A DNA stretch of 64,000 nt from UBA3478 sp049596955 (GCA_049596955.1 JBMYMD010000012.1:1-64000), one strand, 5' to 3'. Counted from the first letter of the stretch, positions 26,250 through 34,811 are shown. Numbers and translations: made by a program. The notes: generated from the letters alone by a model not told the origin.

Positions 26250-26296
26250 TAATTTTAAGGGTGAAATGTTAAAATTTAAATTTTGTTTATCTTTTA

Positions 26297-26327
26297 TTTG
26301 GAAAAACTAAACAAAATTGTATATTTG
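26297..26327 (+). promoter_or_regulatory. Consensus promoter of the 26.3 kb non-coding element
   Basis: TTTG at 26297-26300, a 19-base spacer and TATATTTG at 26320-26327 match the Bacteroidota consensus at both boxes. It is one of the two best promoters in the window. The next annotated protein gene on this strand starts 168 bases later. Confidence 0.75.
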
Positions 26328-26349
26328 AAGTGTTGAGTAAAACTTTGCT

Positions 26350-26394
26350 ATGAAAGAGAAAAGATCTCAACAAATTTGTTTATTTATTGGTTAG
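26350..26394 (+). CDS. Possible 14-residue leader peptide
   Basis: An ATG at 26350 opens the short frame MKEKRSQQICLFIG, ending with TAG at 26394. It covers arm 2 of the alternative stems described for the surrounding RNA, so ribosome movement could change folding. There is no codon run that names an amino acid signal. A frame of this size can occur by chance. Confidence 0.25.
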   Translation: MKEKRSQQICLFIG

Positions 26395-26400
26395 GTTGTT

Positions 26401-26438
26401 GAGAGCGTCGTTCACTTGAATTGCGCTCTCTTTTTTTT
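26401..26438 (+). terminator. Intrinsic terminator of the non-coding element
   Basis: GAGAGCG (26401-26407) pairs with CGCTCTC (26424-26430). An inner TTCA/TGAA helix is possible, and eight T bases follow (26431-26438). The tract is directional, serving the plus strand. Confidence 0.85.
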
Positions 26439-26469
26439 GCATTGTTGTATGTAGTGTTTAATGATATTG

Positions 26470-26477
26470 TATCTTTA
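26470..26477 (+). promoter_or_regulatory. Possible -7 element for the TetR-ABC1 operon
   Basis: TATCTTTA matches TAnnTTTG except for its last base and stands 18 bases before the start codon. A TTG at 26445-26447 is 22 bases upstream. If real, the operon does not depend on read-through of the terminator before it. Confidence 0.4.
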
Positions 26478-26495
26478 CCTAAACACAAATGACTT

Positions 26496-27140
26496 ATGAA
26501 ATCCGAATTAAAATCAAAGATTGCCGAAGCCTACACAAAAGAGGTACTATCTTCAGAACTCTTTCCCAAGTCTGTTTACGCATTTTGCTTAAAGCACAAT
26601 TTTCAAGAAAACGAATTTTATGAGGGCTTTGCCTCTCTTGATGCTGTAAAGAATTATATCTGGGTTGCTTTTCACAAAAATTGTAAAAAGGTCCTCAAGA
26701 AAAATAAATCTTTTAGCAATTATGATCCAAAAGAAAAGTTCTTGGCGTACTTGTTTTCTTATTTTGAGGTTTTGACCCTCAATCGTTCTTACATCCTTTA
26801 CGTGTTGAGTACAGGACATTCTTTGGAACGCCTCCAAAATTTAAAGCAATTGAAAGATTTTAGAACGCATTACTTGAATTTTGTCAAAGACATTCTCTTA
26901 TCAACTGAGAATGATTCGAAACTGAAAGAATTTAACGACAAATTATTTTCAGAGGGCACTTGGATTCAATTTTTAGTGTTACTGAAATTTTGGATTGAAG
27001 ATGAATCTCCAAAATTCGAAAAGACGGATATCGCTATTGAAAAATCTGTTCAAGCTGTTTTTGATTTACTGCAGTCCAATCCATTAGAGAAATGGATCGA
27101 TTTGGGAAAGTTCATGGTTAAGGAGGGTTTTAAGCTATAA
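26496..27140 (+). CDS. TetR-like regulator (divergent)
   Basis: A 214-residue, mostly helical protein. The N-terminal 50 residues (I-A-E-A-Y, then F-P-K-S-V-Y-A-F-C-L-K-H-N-F, then F-Y-E-G-F) follow the TetR helix-turn-helix pattern, including an aromatic pair where TetR proteins have Y-x-H-F, but the match is weak. In Bacteroidota a TetR-like gene of this sort commonly precedes an ABC1-family kinase gene, and here the kinase gene begins eight bases later. A role as regulator of that kinase, or as a non-DNA-binding partner, is inference. Confidence 0.7.
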   Translation: MKSELKSKIAEAYTKEVLSSELFPKSVYAFCLKHNFQENEFYEGFASLDAVKNYIWVAFHKNCKKVLKKNKSFSNYDPKEKFLAYLFSYFEVLTLNRSYILYVLSTGHSLERLQNLKQLKDFRTHYLNFVKDILLSTENDSKLKEFNDKLFSEGTWIQFLVLLKFWIEDESPKFEKTDIAIEKSVQAVFDLLQSNPLEKWIDLGKFMVKEGFKL

Positions 27141-27148
27141 GGTATTAC

Positions 27149-28459
27149 ATGAAAAGTATTGATTCTATTCCAGTTTCGAAGATGCAAAGGGCTTCTAAAT
27201 TGGTGGGTACAGGTGTCAAAATTGGAGCAAACTATCTCAAATATTACGGTGAAAAGTTAATTGATGCAGAAAGAGCAGAAGAAAAACTTAATCAAGACAA
27301 TGCCGATGATATATATAACACTCTAAAATCTCTCAAAGGTAGTGCCCTAAAATTGGCACAAATGCTCAGTATGGAGCGCAATATTTTGCCAAAAGCTTAT
27401 GTAGATAAGTTTTCTTTAGCCCAGTTCAGTGTTCCCCCTCTTTCTGGTCCATTAGTCCGCAAAACCATAAAACAACATCTGGGTAAAATACCAGAGGAGT
27501 TATTCGATGAGTTTTCTGATGAGGCAATAAGTGCGGCCAGTATTGGTCAGGTTCATCTCGCTGTAAAAAACAAAAAACGTTTTGCAGTTAAAATTCAATA
27601 TCCGGGTGTTGCAGAAAGTATAGGTAGTGACCTCTCATTGGTTAAACCTATTGCATCAAAAATGTTCAACATTAAGTTGAATGAAGCTGAGCACTATTTT
27701 ACAGAAGTTGAAAAGAAATTACTAGAAGAAACCGATTACGAAATTGAGCTAAAACAGAGTGTAGAGATGAGTGAGGCTTGCGCTGCGGTACTCGATATAA
27801 AGTTTCCAAAGTACTATCCAAAGTATTCGTCCAAAAAAGTGCTAGTCATGGATTTCATGAAAGGCCAACCCCTGGGAGCATACCTTCAAAATAACAAATC
27901 TTCTCAAGTAGAGCGCAATGCCATAGGTCAATCTCTATGGGATTTCTATATGTTCCAAATACATGGATTGCGCAAAGTTCAAGCCGATCCTCATCCAGGT
28001 AATTTTTTAATCAATAAGAAAGGTAAACTCGTTGCTATTGATTTTGGTTGTATCAAAAAAATACCAGATAACTTTTATGTACCCTATTTTGATTTATCGA
28101 GTGTTGAGGTTTTAAACAATCCAGAACTCTTCGAACAAAAACTCGAGGCTCTAGAAATATTGACAAAAAAAGATAGCAACGAAGAGCGAAAATTTTTCAT
28201 TGCTCTTTTTCATCAAATGTTGACGCTTTTTACAAAGCCATTTCAATCTGAAAAATTCGACTTTGGAGATAGTAGTTTTTGGGACGAAATAGGTGCACTT
28301 GCTCAGCAGTTTACAAATCAGTCAGAACTGCGAAAGATGAACAATAACAGAGGTTCTAAACACTTTATTTACGTCAATAGAACCTTTTTTGGATTGTATA
28401 GCCTGTTGAATGATTTAAATGCCAAGATTGAGGTAAATCGATTTAAATCCTTAATTTGA
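27149..28459 (+). CDS. ABC1/UbiB (AarF) family atypical kinase
   Basis: A 436-residue member of the family that includes UbiB and ADCK/COQ8, linked to isoprenoid lipid metabolism. Visible are the N-terminal K-x-G-Q-type motif in the form K68-L-A-Q71 (alanine replaces the usual glycine), the alanine loop S-A-A-S-I-G-Q-V at about 128-135, ATP-binding K148, D-P-H-P-G-N at 280-285 and D-F-G at 298-300. Flavobacteriales typically make menaquinone, so a ubiquinone-specific role is unlikely. It is paired with the TetR-like gene upstream. Confidence 0.92.
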   Translation: MKSIDSIPVSKMQRASKLVGTGVKIGANYLKYYGEKLIDAERAEEKLNQDNADDIYNTLKSLKGSALKLAQMLSMERNILPKAYVDKFSLAQFSVPPLSGPLVRKTIKQHLGKIPEELFDEFSDEAISAASIGQVHLAVKNKKRFAVKIQYPGVAESIGSDLSLVKPIASKMFNIKLNEAEHYFTEVEKKLLEETDYEIELKQSVEMSEACAAVLDIKFPKYYPKYSSKKVLVMDFMKGQPLGAYLQNNKSSQVERNAIGQSLWDFYMFQIHGLRKVQADPHPGNFLINKKGKLVAIDFGCIKKIPDNFYVPYFDLSSVEVLNNPELFEQKLEALEILTKKDSNEERKFFIALFHQMLTLFTKPFQSEKFDFGDSSFWDEIGALAQQFTNQSELRKMNNNRGSKHFIYVNRTFFGLYSLLNDLNAKIEVNRFKSLI

Positions 28460-28489
28460 AGGTCATAACAGTTTTAAAAAGAATAACCA

Positions 28490-29497
28490 ATGCATAAAGC
28501 TCATATAAAAGGCCTCGGATTCTATGTGCCTCCCAAAGTAGTGACCAACGATGATTTGTCGAAGTTAATGGATACCAATGACGCGTGGATTCAGGAACGC
28601 ACAGGTATTCGAGAACGCAGATTTGCTGTGAGAGGTGAAGATACGACCACTAGCATGGGAGTTAAAGCGGCTAAAATAGCAATTGAAAGAGCTGGAATTG
28701 ATAAAAACGAGATCGACTTTATCATTTTTGCCACCTTGAGTCCTGATTACTATTTTCCTGGACCTGGTGTTTTGGTACAGCGCGATTTAGAAATTCACAC
28801 CGCCGGTGCTTTAGATGTAAGAAATCAATGTTCAGGATTTGTTTATGCCCTTTCTGTCGCAGATCAGTACATTCGTTCTGGAATGTATAAAAACATCTTG
28901 GTGATTGGTTCTGAATTACACTCGGGAGGATTAGATTTAACAACTCGAGGTAGGGGCGTTTCTGTGATATTTGGAGATGGAGCAGGGGCAGCAGTAGTTT
29001 CAAGATCAGAAGATGAGCAGTCTGCTATTTTATCAACCCATTTACATTCACAAGGACAACACGCAGAAGAATTGGCATTGTTAGCCCCAGGAATGGGTTC
29101 ACGATGGGTCACAGACATTTTAGAAGATAACAATCCAGATGATGAGTCTTATTTGCCATATATGAATGGACAGTTTGTATTTAAAAATGCAGTAGTTCGA
29201 TTTAGTGAAGTTATCATGGAGGGCTTAGGTGCTAATCAAATGACACCAGCAGATATTGATATGCTTATTCCACATCAAGCAAATTTGAGAATTGCCCAAT
29301 TCATTCAAAAGAAATTCGGCTTGAAAGACCAGCAGGTTTACAATAACATCATGCGTTATGGAAACACAACGGCGGCATCTATACCTATTGCTTTGACGGA
29401 GGCTTGGGAAAAAGGCCTCATACAAAAAGGATCAACTGTAGTACTCGCAGCTTTTGGAAGTGGATTCACGTGGGGAAGTGTTATTATGAAGTGGTAA
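28490..29497 (+). CDS. fabH: Beta-ketoacyl-ACP synthase III
   Basis: Starts fatty acid synthesis by condensing an acyl-CoA with malonyl-ACP. The 335-residue protein has catalytic C114 (N-Q-C-S-G-F), H262 (P-H-Q-A-N) and N292 (Y-G-N-T-T-A-A-S). It stands apart from other fab genes, which in Bacteroidota often means a second KASIII copy. The G-x-G-S-R-W segment and the Y-Y-F-P-G-P-G-V loop resemble KASIII copies of unassigned substrate. Its 3' end overlaps the convergent symporter gene by 14 bases. Confidence 0.93.
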   Translation: MHKAHIKGLGFYVPPKVVTNDDLSKLMDTNDAWIQERTGIRERRFAVRGEDTTTSMGVKAAKIAIERAGIDKNEIDFIIFATLSPDYYFPGPGVLVQRDLEIHTAGALDVRNQCSGFVYALSVADQYIRSGMYKNILVIGSELHSGGLDLTTRGRGVSVIFGDGAGAAVVSRSEDEQSAILSTHLHSQGQHAEELALLAPGMGSRWVTDILEDNNPDDESYLPYMNGQFVFKNAVVRFSEVIMEGLGANQMTPADIDMLIPHQANLRIAQFIQKKFGLKDQQVYNNIMRYGNTTAASIPIALTEAWEKGLIQKGSTVVLAAFGSGFTWGSVIMKW

Positions 29498-30962
29498 GCG
29501 TTTTAGTTCGATCTCTAAAAAGATACAACAAGCAAAAAGTGAGTAAACCATTCAGAGGTAACAACTCATATCCAATAACATAACCACCAACTTTTTCAGC
29601 GGGAATTTGAGCGATAAGAGCTATAATCACAACTGCTGAAAGACATATTGACATAATTTTTTTGGCTGCTATTTTGTGCTTTGTGAACATCCCAAAACTA
29701 AAGAGACCTAGTAACGGACCATAAGTGTAACCCGCTACCACTAAAAGACTGTCAATTACATTTGTGCTAATGACTCTGTTGAAAATCACAATTACCAAAA
29801 CCAGTAAAAAAGACAGACCGATATGAACTTTTTTACGCATTTTTTGCTGGTTTTCTTCACTGAGATTTTCAATATGGATAAAGTCAATACAAAAGGCTGT
29901 TGTCAATGCTGTTAATGCCGAATCGGCACTTGAGTAGGCTGCAGCGATAAGACCGAGTAAGAAAAAAACTGAAAGACCAATACCTAAATCCCCTGAAAGA
30001 GCGATTTCAGGAAAGAGTAAATCTGTTTTAGGATTTCCATCCATAAGAGGAATGCCAACCCCATTTTGTTCGCTATAGTAGAAGAGAAGGCCTCCTAGAA
30101 ACACAAACAAAAAAGTTACCAAGACCAGAACAAAGCTGAAGGATACCATATTTTTTTGGGCGTCAACTAGTGATTTACAACTCAGGTTTTTTTGCATCAT
30201 GTCTTGATCTAATCCCGTCATACAAATTGTGATAAACATCCCTCCAACAAAGGATTTGATAAAGTGAGACTTAGAGAGTAGACTGTCGAAGATAAACAGC
30301 TGATTGTAATTGTCGAAAGCAGGACTTTGCAAATATTCCACAAGGGAAAGATTCAAAGACTGTAGTATACTGCTAATGGCAAAAATCACAGCCGCCATCA
30401 TAAACAACGTCTGTAAGGTGTCTGTAATAATGATGGTTTTAATACCTCCTTTATGCGTGTAAATCCATATTAAAAAGACAGAGATGATTACTGTCACTTC
30501 AAATGGAAGCCCCATCTCGCTGAACAAAAATTCTTGAAGTACAATAGCCACTAAATAAAGGCGAAAAGCTGCACCTAGGATACGAGAAACAAAAAAGAAA
30601 AATGATCCAATCTGTTGTGTCTTCGCATCAAATCTATTGCCTAGGTAGCCGTAAATGGAAATGAGATTTTGTTTGTAATACAGAGGAAGCAATACGTAAG
30701 CTACTACTAGATACCCTGCCAAATAACCGAAAACCACTTGTAAATAAGTCATCTCTGTTTCTCCAACCCATCCAGGAACCGAAATAAAAGTGACCCCAGA
30801 TAAAGAGGTTCCTACCATTCCAAATGCGACTAAATACCAAGGTGCTTTTCTATTGGCACGGAAAAAGTCTTCATTACTATCAGATTTCGAGGTAAATTTG
30901 GCTATTAATAGTAATACCAAAAAATAGGAGATCAGAAGTATAGCTATGGTCGAAGAATTCAC
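29484..30962 (-). CDS. Sodium:solute symporter family protein
   Basis: A 492-residue membrane protein with about 13 hydrophobic segments and the SSS-family pattern: G-x-S-L-S-G-V-T-F-I-S-V-P-G in the second segment and the G-L-D-Q-D-M-M-Q-K motif near 258-266, which is typical of this family. The substrate cannot be inferred. The only start codon compatible with the first transmembrane segment is GTG at 30962; an upstream stop in frame excludes a longer form. It runs divergently from recR. Confidence 0.92.
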   Translation of the reverse strand: MNSSTIAILLISYFLVLLLIAKFTSKSDSNEDFFRANRKAPWYLVAFGMVGTSLSGVTFISVPGWVGETEMTYLQVVFGYLAGYLVVAYVLLPLYYKQNLISIYGYLGNRFDAKTQQIGSFFFFVSRILGAAFRLYLVAIVLQEFLFSEMGLPFEVTVIISVFLIWIYTHKGGIKTIIITDTLQTLFMMAAVIFAISSILQSLNLSLVEYLQSPAFDNYNQLFIFDSLLSKSHFIKSFVGGMFITICMTGLDQDMMQKNLSCKSLVDAQKNMVSFSFVLVLVTFLFVFLGGLLFYYSEQNGVGIPLMDGNPKTDLLFPEIALSGDLGIGLSVFFLLGLIAAAYSSADSALTALTTAFCIDFIHIENLSEENQQKMRKKVHIGLSFLLVLVIVIFNRVISTNVIDSLLVVAGYTYGPLLGLFSFGMFTKHKIAAKKIMSICLSAVVIIALIAQIPAEKVGGYVIGYELLPLNGLLTFCLLYLFRDRTKTLTTS

Positions 30963-31032
30963 ACCTAAGATGATTTATAAATTCGAGTGGAAAATACAAA
31001 TCTTTCTTTTGAAAAACTACCTCTAATTCATT

Positions 31033-31638
31033 ATGGATTTTTCTTCTAAATTATTGCAGAGCGCAGTAGACGAAATTGCCCAGCTACCTGGAATCGGTAA
31101 AAGAACGGCCTTGCGTTTGGCTATTTTTCTATTGAGACAGCCTGAAATTCAAAGTGTTAATCTCGCACAGGCCATCGTAGATTTGAGATCCAAGATCAAA
31201 CATTGCAAAAATTGTTTCAATATAACCGATGAAGAGGTTTGCGAAATCTGCAATGATGTGCAAAGAGAATCCAAAGCACTCTGTTTGGTACAAGATGTTA
31301 GAGATGTAATGGCAATAGAATCAACAGCCGAATATCGTGGAAAATATCACGTGCTCGGCGGATTGATTTCACCCATAGAGGGTATAGGTCCTCAAGACCT
31401 TACAATTGAAGCCCTTGTCAAACGGGTTGAGAACGAAGAAATCAGCGAGGTCATTTTCGCACTAAGCGCAACTCCAGAAGGCGATACTACCAGTTTCTAT
31501 ATTTATAAAAAATTAATGGATAAAGAGTTGCAATTCTCCACCATTGCAAGAGGGGTATCTATAGGAGATGAATTGCAGTATGCTGACGAAGTAACTTTAG
31601 GTCGAAGTATCAGTAATCGTATACCACTCAAGTATTAA
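31033..31638 (+). CDS. recR: Recombination protein RecR
   Basis: Works with RecO to load RecA at single-strand gaps. At 201 residues it has normal length, with the N-terminal helix-hairpin-helix (L-P-G-I-G-K-R-T-A at about 18-26), a four-cysteine zinc finger (C58, C61, C70, C73) and a TOPRIM domain (about 80-175) including H-V-L-G-G and the A-T-P-E-G-D-T-T segment. It is probably cotranscribed with nothing upstream, since the neighbouring symporter diverges. Confidence 0.97.
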   Translation: MDFSSKLLQSAVDEIAQLPGIGKRTALRLAIFLLRQPEIQSVNLAQAIVDLRSKIKHCKNCFNITDEEVCEICNDVQRESKALCLVQDVRDVMAIESTAEYRGKYHVLGGLISPIEGIGPQDLTIEALVKRVENEEISEVIFALSATPEGDTTSFYIYKKLMDKELQFSTIARGVSIGDELQYADEVTLGRSISNRIPLKY

Positions 31639-31643
31639 ATTCT

Positions 31644-31651
31644 TACTTTTG
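31644..31651 (+). promoter_or_regulatory. -7 promoter element for the E2 acyltransferase gene
   Basis: TACTTTTG, a consensus match, ends 28 bases before the start codon at 31680. No -33 TTG is at the expected spacing. Confidence 0.55.
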
Positions 31652-31679
31652 TTTAAAACTTAAAACCGACAAAACTTAA

Positions 31680-33068
31680 ATGGCTAAATTTAATGTTGTA
31701 CTTCCTCAAATGGGAGAAAGCGTTACGGAAGCAACCATAACAAATTGGTTAAAAAATGTTGGAGACTCCATTGAAGTAGACGAGGCTATAGTTGAGATAG
31801 CCACTGACAAAGTCGATTCAGAGGTCCCTTCAGAAGTTTCAGGCACCTTGGTACAGGTTAATTTTAGCGAAGAAGAAGTTGCTCAAGTTGGAGATGTGAT
31901 TGCTGTAATCGAAACGACTGATGTCGAAGATTCTGCTGAGCAGGAAGAACCCCAAGCTGTTACTGAAGTCAACACTGCTATAGAACAAACCCCTGCTCGA
32001 GAAGAAATAAAACCTGAAGAGACAAGCGCAGAAGAGCACGCAAAGGAGATTGAACAAAATATTACAGAAACCACAACTCAACTCAAATCGCCGATTACAG
32101 CAAATAGTGAAGGCAGATTTTATTCGCCACTTGTGCGTAAAATAGCTCGAGAAGAAAATGTCTCTGAGGCTGAACTCAATCAAATTAAAGGCAGTGGATT
32201 AGAAGGTCGCGTAACAAAAAATGACATTCTGCAATATGTTGCCTCTAGACCAGCTTTTACAGCAACACCACAAAAAGAAGATGTTGTAACAGAGGCGCCA
32301 CAACCTAAAAAAGAAACTCGAGAAGCCATAAATCTTGCGCCACAAATGAATATTGGTAGTTCAGATGAAATCATTGAACTTAACCGTATGGCGAAGCTCA
32401 CATCAGAGCATATGACCAAGAGTTTAGCCACTTCTGCTCATGTTCAAAGTTTTATTGAAGTCGATGTGACCAACCTTGTCGAATGGCGAAATAGGGTTAA
32501 AGATGAATTTTATAAGAGAGAGGGCGAGAAGTTAACCTTTACACCAATTTTTATAGAAGCGGTAGCTCGTGCTCTTAAAAATTTCCCAATGCTTAATATA
32601 AGCTTTGACGGAGAGCGAATTATTAAAAAGTCGGCAATCAATATAGGAATGGCCGCTGCATTAGCAGACGGAAACCTAATTGTCCCCGTCATTAAAAATG
32701 CCGATCAACTCAACCTTGTTGGATTAGCCAAAAAAGTTAATGAATTGGCCTACAACGCCAGAAATGCAAAGTTAAAACCAGATGATGTCAAAGACGGAAC
32801 TTACACGGTTACTAATGTAGGGTCTTTTGGAAGTGTTTTTGGTACACCGATTATCAATCAACCTCAGGTAGGAATTTTAGCCTTAGGAGCTATTCGAAAA
32901 ATGCCAGCCGTAATATCTACAGAGGAAGGGGATTTTATTGGAATAAGATCTAAAATGTTCTTATCTCATTCATACGATCACCGAATTGTTAACGGAGCTT
33001 TGGGGGGATCTTTTATAAAGTTCATCGCTGAATATCTCGAGTCTTGGGACGTATCGGCCAAAATTTAA
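31680..33068 (+). CDS. Dihydrolipoamide acyltransferase (E2) of a 2-oxo acid dehydrogenase
   Basis: Core subunit that passes acyl groups from E1 to CoA. The 462 residues show one lipoyl domain with lipoyl-lysine K44 (A-T-D-K-V-D), an acidic linker (about 82-135), a peripheral subunit-binding domain (about 147-187) and the catalytic domain. The active site reads H434-R-I-V-N438-G, where the family normally has H-x-x-x-D-G, so aspartate is replaced by asparagine. No E1 or E3 gene is adjacent. The lipoyl motif and isolated position suggest a branched-chain type, but the substrate is uncertain. Confidence 0.92.
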   Translation: MAKFNVVLPQMGESVTEATITNWLKNVGDSIEVDEAIVEIATDKVDSEVPSEVSGTLVQVNFSEEEVAQVGDVIAVIETTDVEDSAEQEEPQAVTEVNTAIEQTPAREEIKPEETSAEEHAKEIEQNITETTTQLKSPITANSEGRFYSPLVRKIAREENVSEAELNQIKGSGLEGRVTKNDILQYVASRPAFTATPQKEDVVTEAPQPKKETREAINLAPQMNIGSSDEIIELNRMAKLTSEHMTKSLATSAHVQSFIEVDVTNLVEWRNRVKDEFYKREGEKLTFTPIFIEAVARALKNFPMLNISFDGERIIKKSAINIGMAAALADGNLIVPVIKNADQLNLVGLAKKVNELAYNARNAKLKPDDVKDGTYTVTNVGSFGSVFGTPIINQPQVGILALGAIRKMPAVISTEEGDFIGIRSKMFLSHSYDHRIVNGALGGSFIKFIAEYLESWDVSAKI

Positions 33069-33077
33069 AACGCACTT

Positions 33078-33851
33078 ATGCCTTTAGAGTTAAATCTTAC
33101 TAAACCAATATGTTTTTTTGATTTAGAAACTACAGGAACAAATGTGGTCAAAGATCGCATCGTAGAAATTGGCATTTTTAAGGTCTTTCCTAACGGCAAT
33201 AAAGAACAATACCGTTGGCTTGTCAATCCAGGAATTCCCATTCCGCCAGAAGTGGCTGAGGTACATGGTATTACTGACGAAAAAGTCAAAGATGAACCAA
33301 GCTTTAAGGCACTTTCAAGAAAGGTTTATGACATTCTTAAAGACAGTGACCTTGGTGGATACAATTCTGATCGTTTCGATATTCCGCTCTTAGTTGAGGA
33401 GTTGCTTCGTGCAGGTGTGGATATTGATCTCAAAAAAATGGTGTCCGTAGATGTGCAAACCATATTTCACAAAAAAGAAAAACGAACCCTCTCAGCGGCT
33501 TATAAATTTTATTGCGATAAGGAATTAGTTGAGGCTCATTCTGCATTAGCAGACACCATGGCTACTTATGAGGTGCTTTTATCTCAGATTGAACGTTACG
33601 AGGATCTTGAAAATGACATTAAGTCGCTCTCGTCATTCACCAAGAGAAGAGAAACACTCGATTTTGCTGGATTCCTTGCTTTAAATAAAGAAGAAGAACC
33701 CATATTTAATTTTGGAAAATTTAAAGGAAAGCGAATTAAAGAGGTTTTAGAACAAGAACCCGGATATTTTGGATGGATGCTCAATGCTGATTTTCCAAAA
33801 TATACTCAAAAGGTGTTAACACAAATTAAATTGGGAACTTGGAAACTCTAG
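33078..33851 (+). CDS. DEDDh 3'-5' exonuclease (DnaQ-like)
   Basis: A 257-residue nuclease related to the proofreading subunit epsilon. The acidic residues D15 and E17 (F-D-L-E-T-T-G), D101 (D-R-F-D-I-P-L-L), H154 and D159 (A-H-S-A-L-A-D) are all present. After the exonuclease domain (about 8-180) a C-terminal segment of about 60 residues (F-N-F-G-K-F-K-G-K-R-I-K-E-V-L) matches a small domain often fused to such nucleases in Bacteroidota. It may be a repair or RNA-processing nuclease rather than the replicative subunit. It is close to its neighbours on both sides. Confidence 0.9.
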   Translation: MPLELNLTKPICFFDLETTGTNVVKDRIVEIGIFKVFPNGNKEQYRWLVNPGIPIPPEVAEVHGITDEKVKDEPSFKALSRKVYDILKDSDLGGYNSDRFDIPLLVEELLRAGVDIDLKKMVSVDVQTIFHKKEKRTLSAAYKFYCDKELVEAHSALADTMATYEVLLSQIERYEDLENDIKSLSSFTKRRETLDFAGFLALNKEEEPIFNFGKFKGKRIKEVLEQEPGYFGWMLNADFPKYTQKVLTQIKLGTWKL

Positions 33852-33855
33852 ACCG

Positions 33856-34467
33856 ATGAAAATTATTTGCATAGGTAGAAATTATACAGATCATATTGAG
33901 GAACTCTCAAATGAACGTCCTAAAGAACCTGTGATTTTTATAAAACCTGATTCTGCGGTATTGCCTAAAGAACAAGACTTTTACCGTCCTGAATTCAGTA
34001 ACGATATCCACTATGAAGTGGAACTTTTGGTTAAAATTCACAAAGTAGGAAAGCATATTGCGAAAGAATTTGCCCCGAATTATTACGACGAAATAGGTTT
34101 AGGAATTGATTTTACAGCCAGAGACATACAAACACAATTAAAGCAAAAAGGGTTACCTTGGGAGAAATCGAAAGGATTTGACGGTTCGGCAGTTATAGGA
34201 AAATGGGTATCTAAAGCACAGTTTGAAAATTTAGAAAATATCTCGTTTTCATTAGAAAAAAATGGTGTTCAAGTGCAATCTGGGAATACAGGATTAATGC
34301 TCTGGAAAATTGATGAAATTATAGCTTACGTTTCTCAGTTTTTCATGTTAAAAAAAGGAGATGTGATTTTTACAGGCACACCTGCTGGTGTTGGTTCAGT
34401 TCAGGCAAATGATGTGTTAGTAGGAAAAATTGAGCAAGAAGTACATTTAAAGACAATTATTAAATAG
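33856..34467 (+). CDS. Fumarylacetoacetate hydrolase family protein
   Basis: A 203-residue member of the FAH fold family, which includes acylpyruvases and oxaloacetate decarboxylases. The metal-binding glutamates lie in the Y-E-V-E-L-L region (about 55-60), and D-F-T-A-R-D, K-G-F-D-G-S and T-G-T-P-A-G-V-G (near 175-182) follow the pattern. The start codon is four bases after the exonuclease stop. The acylpyruvate-type short form is most likely; the substrate is not known. Confidence 0.93.
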   Translation: MKIICIGRNYTDHIEELSNERPKEPVIFIKPDSAVLPKEQDFYRPEFSNDIHYEVELLVKIHKVGKHIAKEFAPNYYDEIGLGIDFTARDIQTQLKQKGLPWEKSKGFDGSAVIGKWVSKAQFENLENISFSLEKNGVQVQSGNTGLMLWKIDEIIAYVSQFFMLKKGDVIFTGTPAGVGSVQANDVLVGKIEQEVHLKTIIK

Positions 34468-34472
34468 CAATT

Positions 34473-34811
34473 ATGGCTTACGATTTGAAACAGGTTGAAG
34501 AACTCGCAGAAGGAGATAACGAGTTTAAAGAAACACTGGTAAAGGCATTTGTAGAAGAAATTCCGCAAGACATTCAGGCCTTAGAAGAAGCAGTAAATGT
34601 CAAGGACCATGCATTGACGTATCAGATGGCTCATAAAATGAAGCCTAATTTCATGATGTTTGGTCGAAGCGATTTAATGGTTTTAGCCCTTTCTATCGAA
34701 AAAATGGGAAAGGCTGAAGAGTCTTTTGATGAAATCGCCGAGAGTTTTAAAGAATTGAAGGCGCAAACAAATTTGATGATCAAAGCAATAGTTGCCGATT
34801 TCAGTCTCTAA
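34473..34811 (+). CDS. Stand-alone Hpt (phosphotransfer) domain protein
   Basis: A 112-residue helical protein. The segment M-A-H54-K-M-K-P-N-F matches the histidine phosphotransfer site, which is usually A-H-x-L-K-G; here K-M-K-P replaces it, as seen in many flavobacterial versions. Such domains pass phosphate between a hybrid kinase and response regulators. No kinase or regulator is nearby, so its partner is unknown. Its stop codon overlaps the cinA start (TAATGA). Confidence 0.85.
   Translation: MAYDLKQVEELAEGDNEFKETLVKAFVEEIPQDIQALEEAVNVKDHALTYQMAHKMKPNFMMFGRSDLMVLALSIEKMGKAEESFDEIAESFKELKAQTNLMIKAIVADFSL

Larger units (their letters stand above)
26332..26438 (+). ncRNA. Candidate small RNA or attenuator leader
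   Basis: A transcript of about 107 bases is bounded by a consensus promoter and a strong terminator. Arm 1, TGTTGAG (26331-26337), can pair with arm 2, CTCAACA (26366-26372). Arm 2 extended (TCTCAACAA, 26365-26373) can pair instead with arm 3 (TTGTTGAGA, 26396-26404), which shares bases with the terminator's 5' strand (from 26401). This three-way competition is the layout of an attenuator. The downstream TetR-like gene may have its own weak promoter, so a stand-alone small RNA is equally possible. I do not recognise a known RNA family. Confidence 0.5.
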
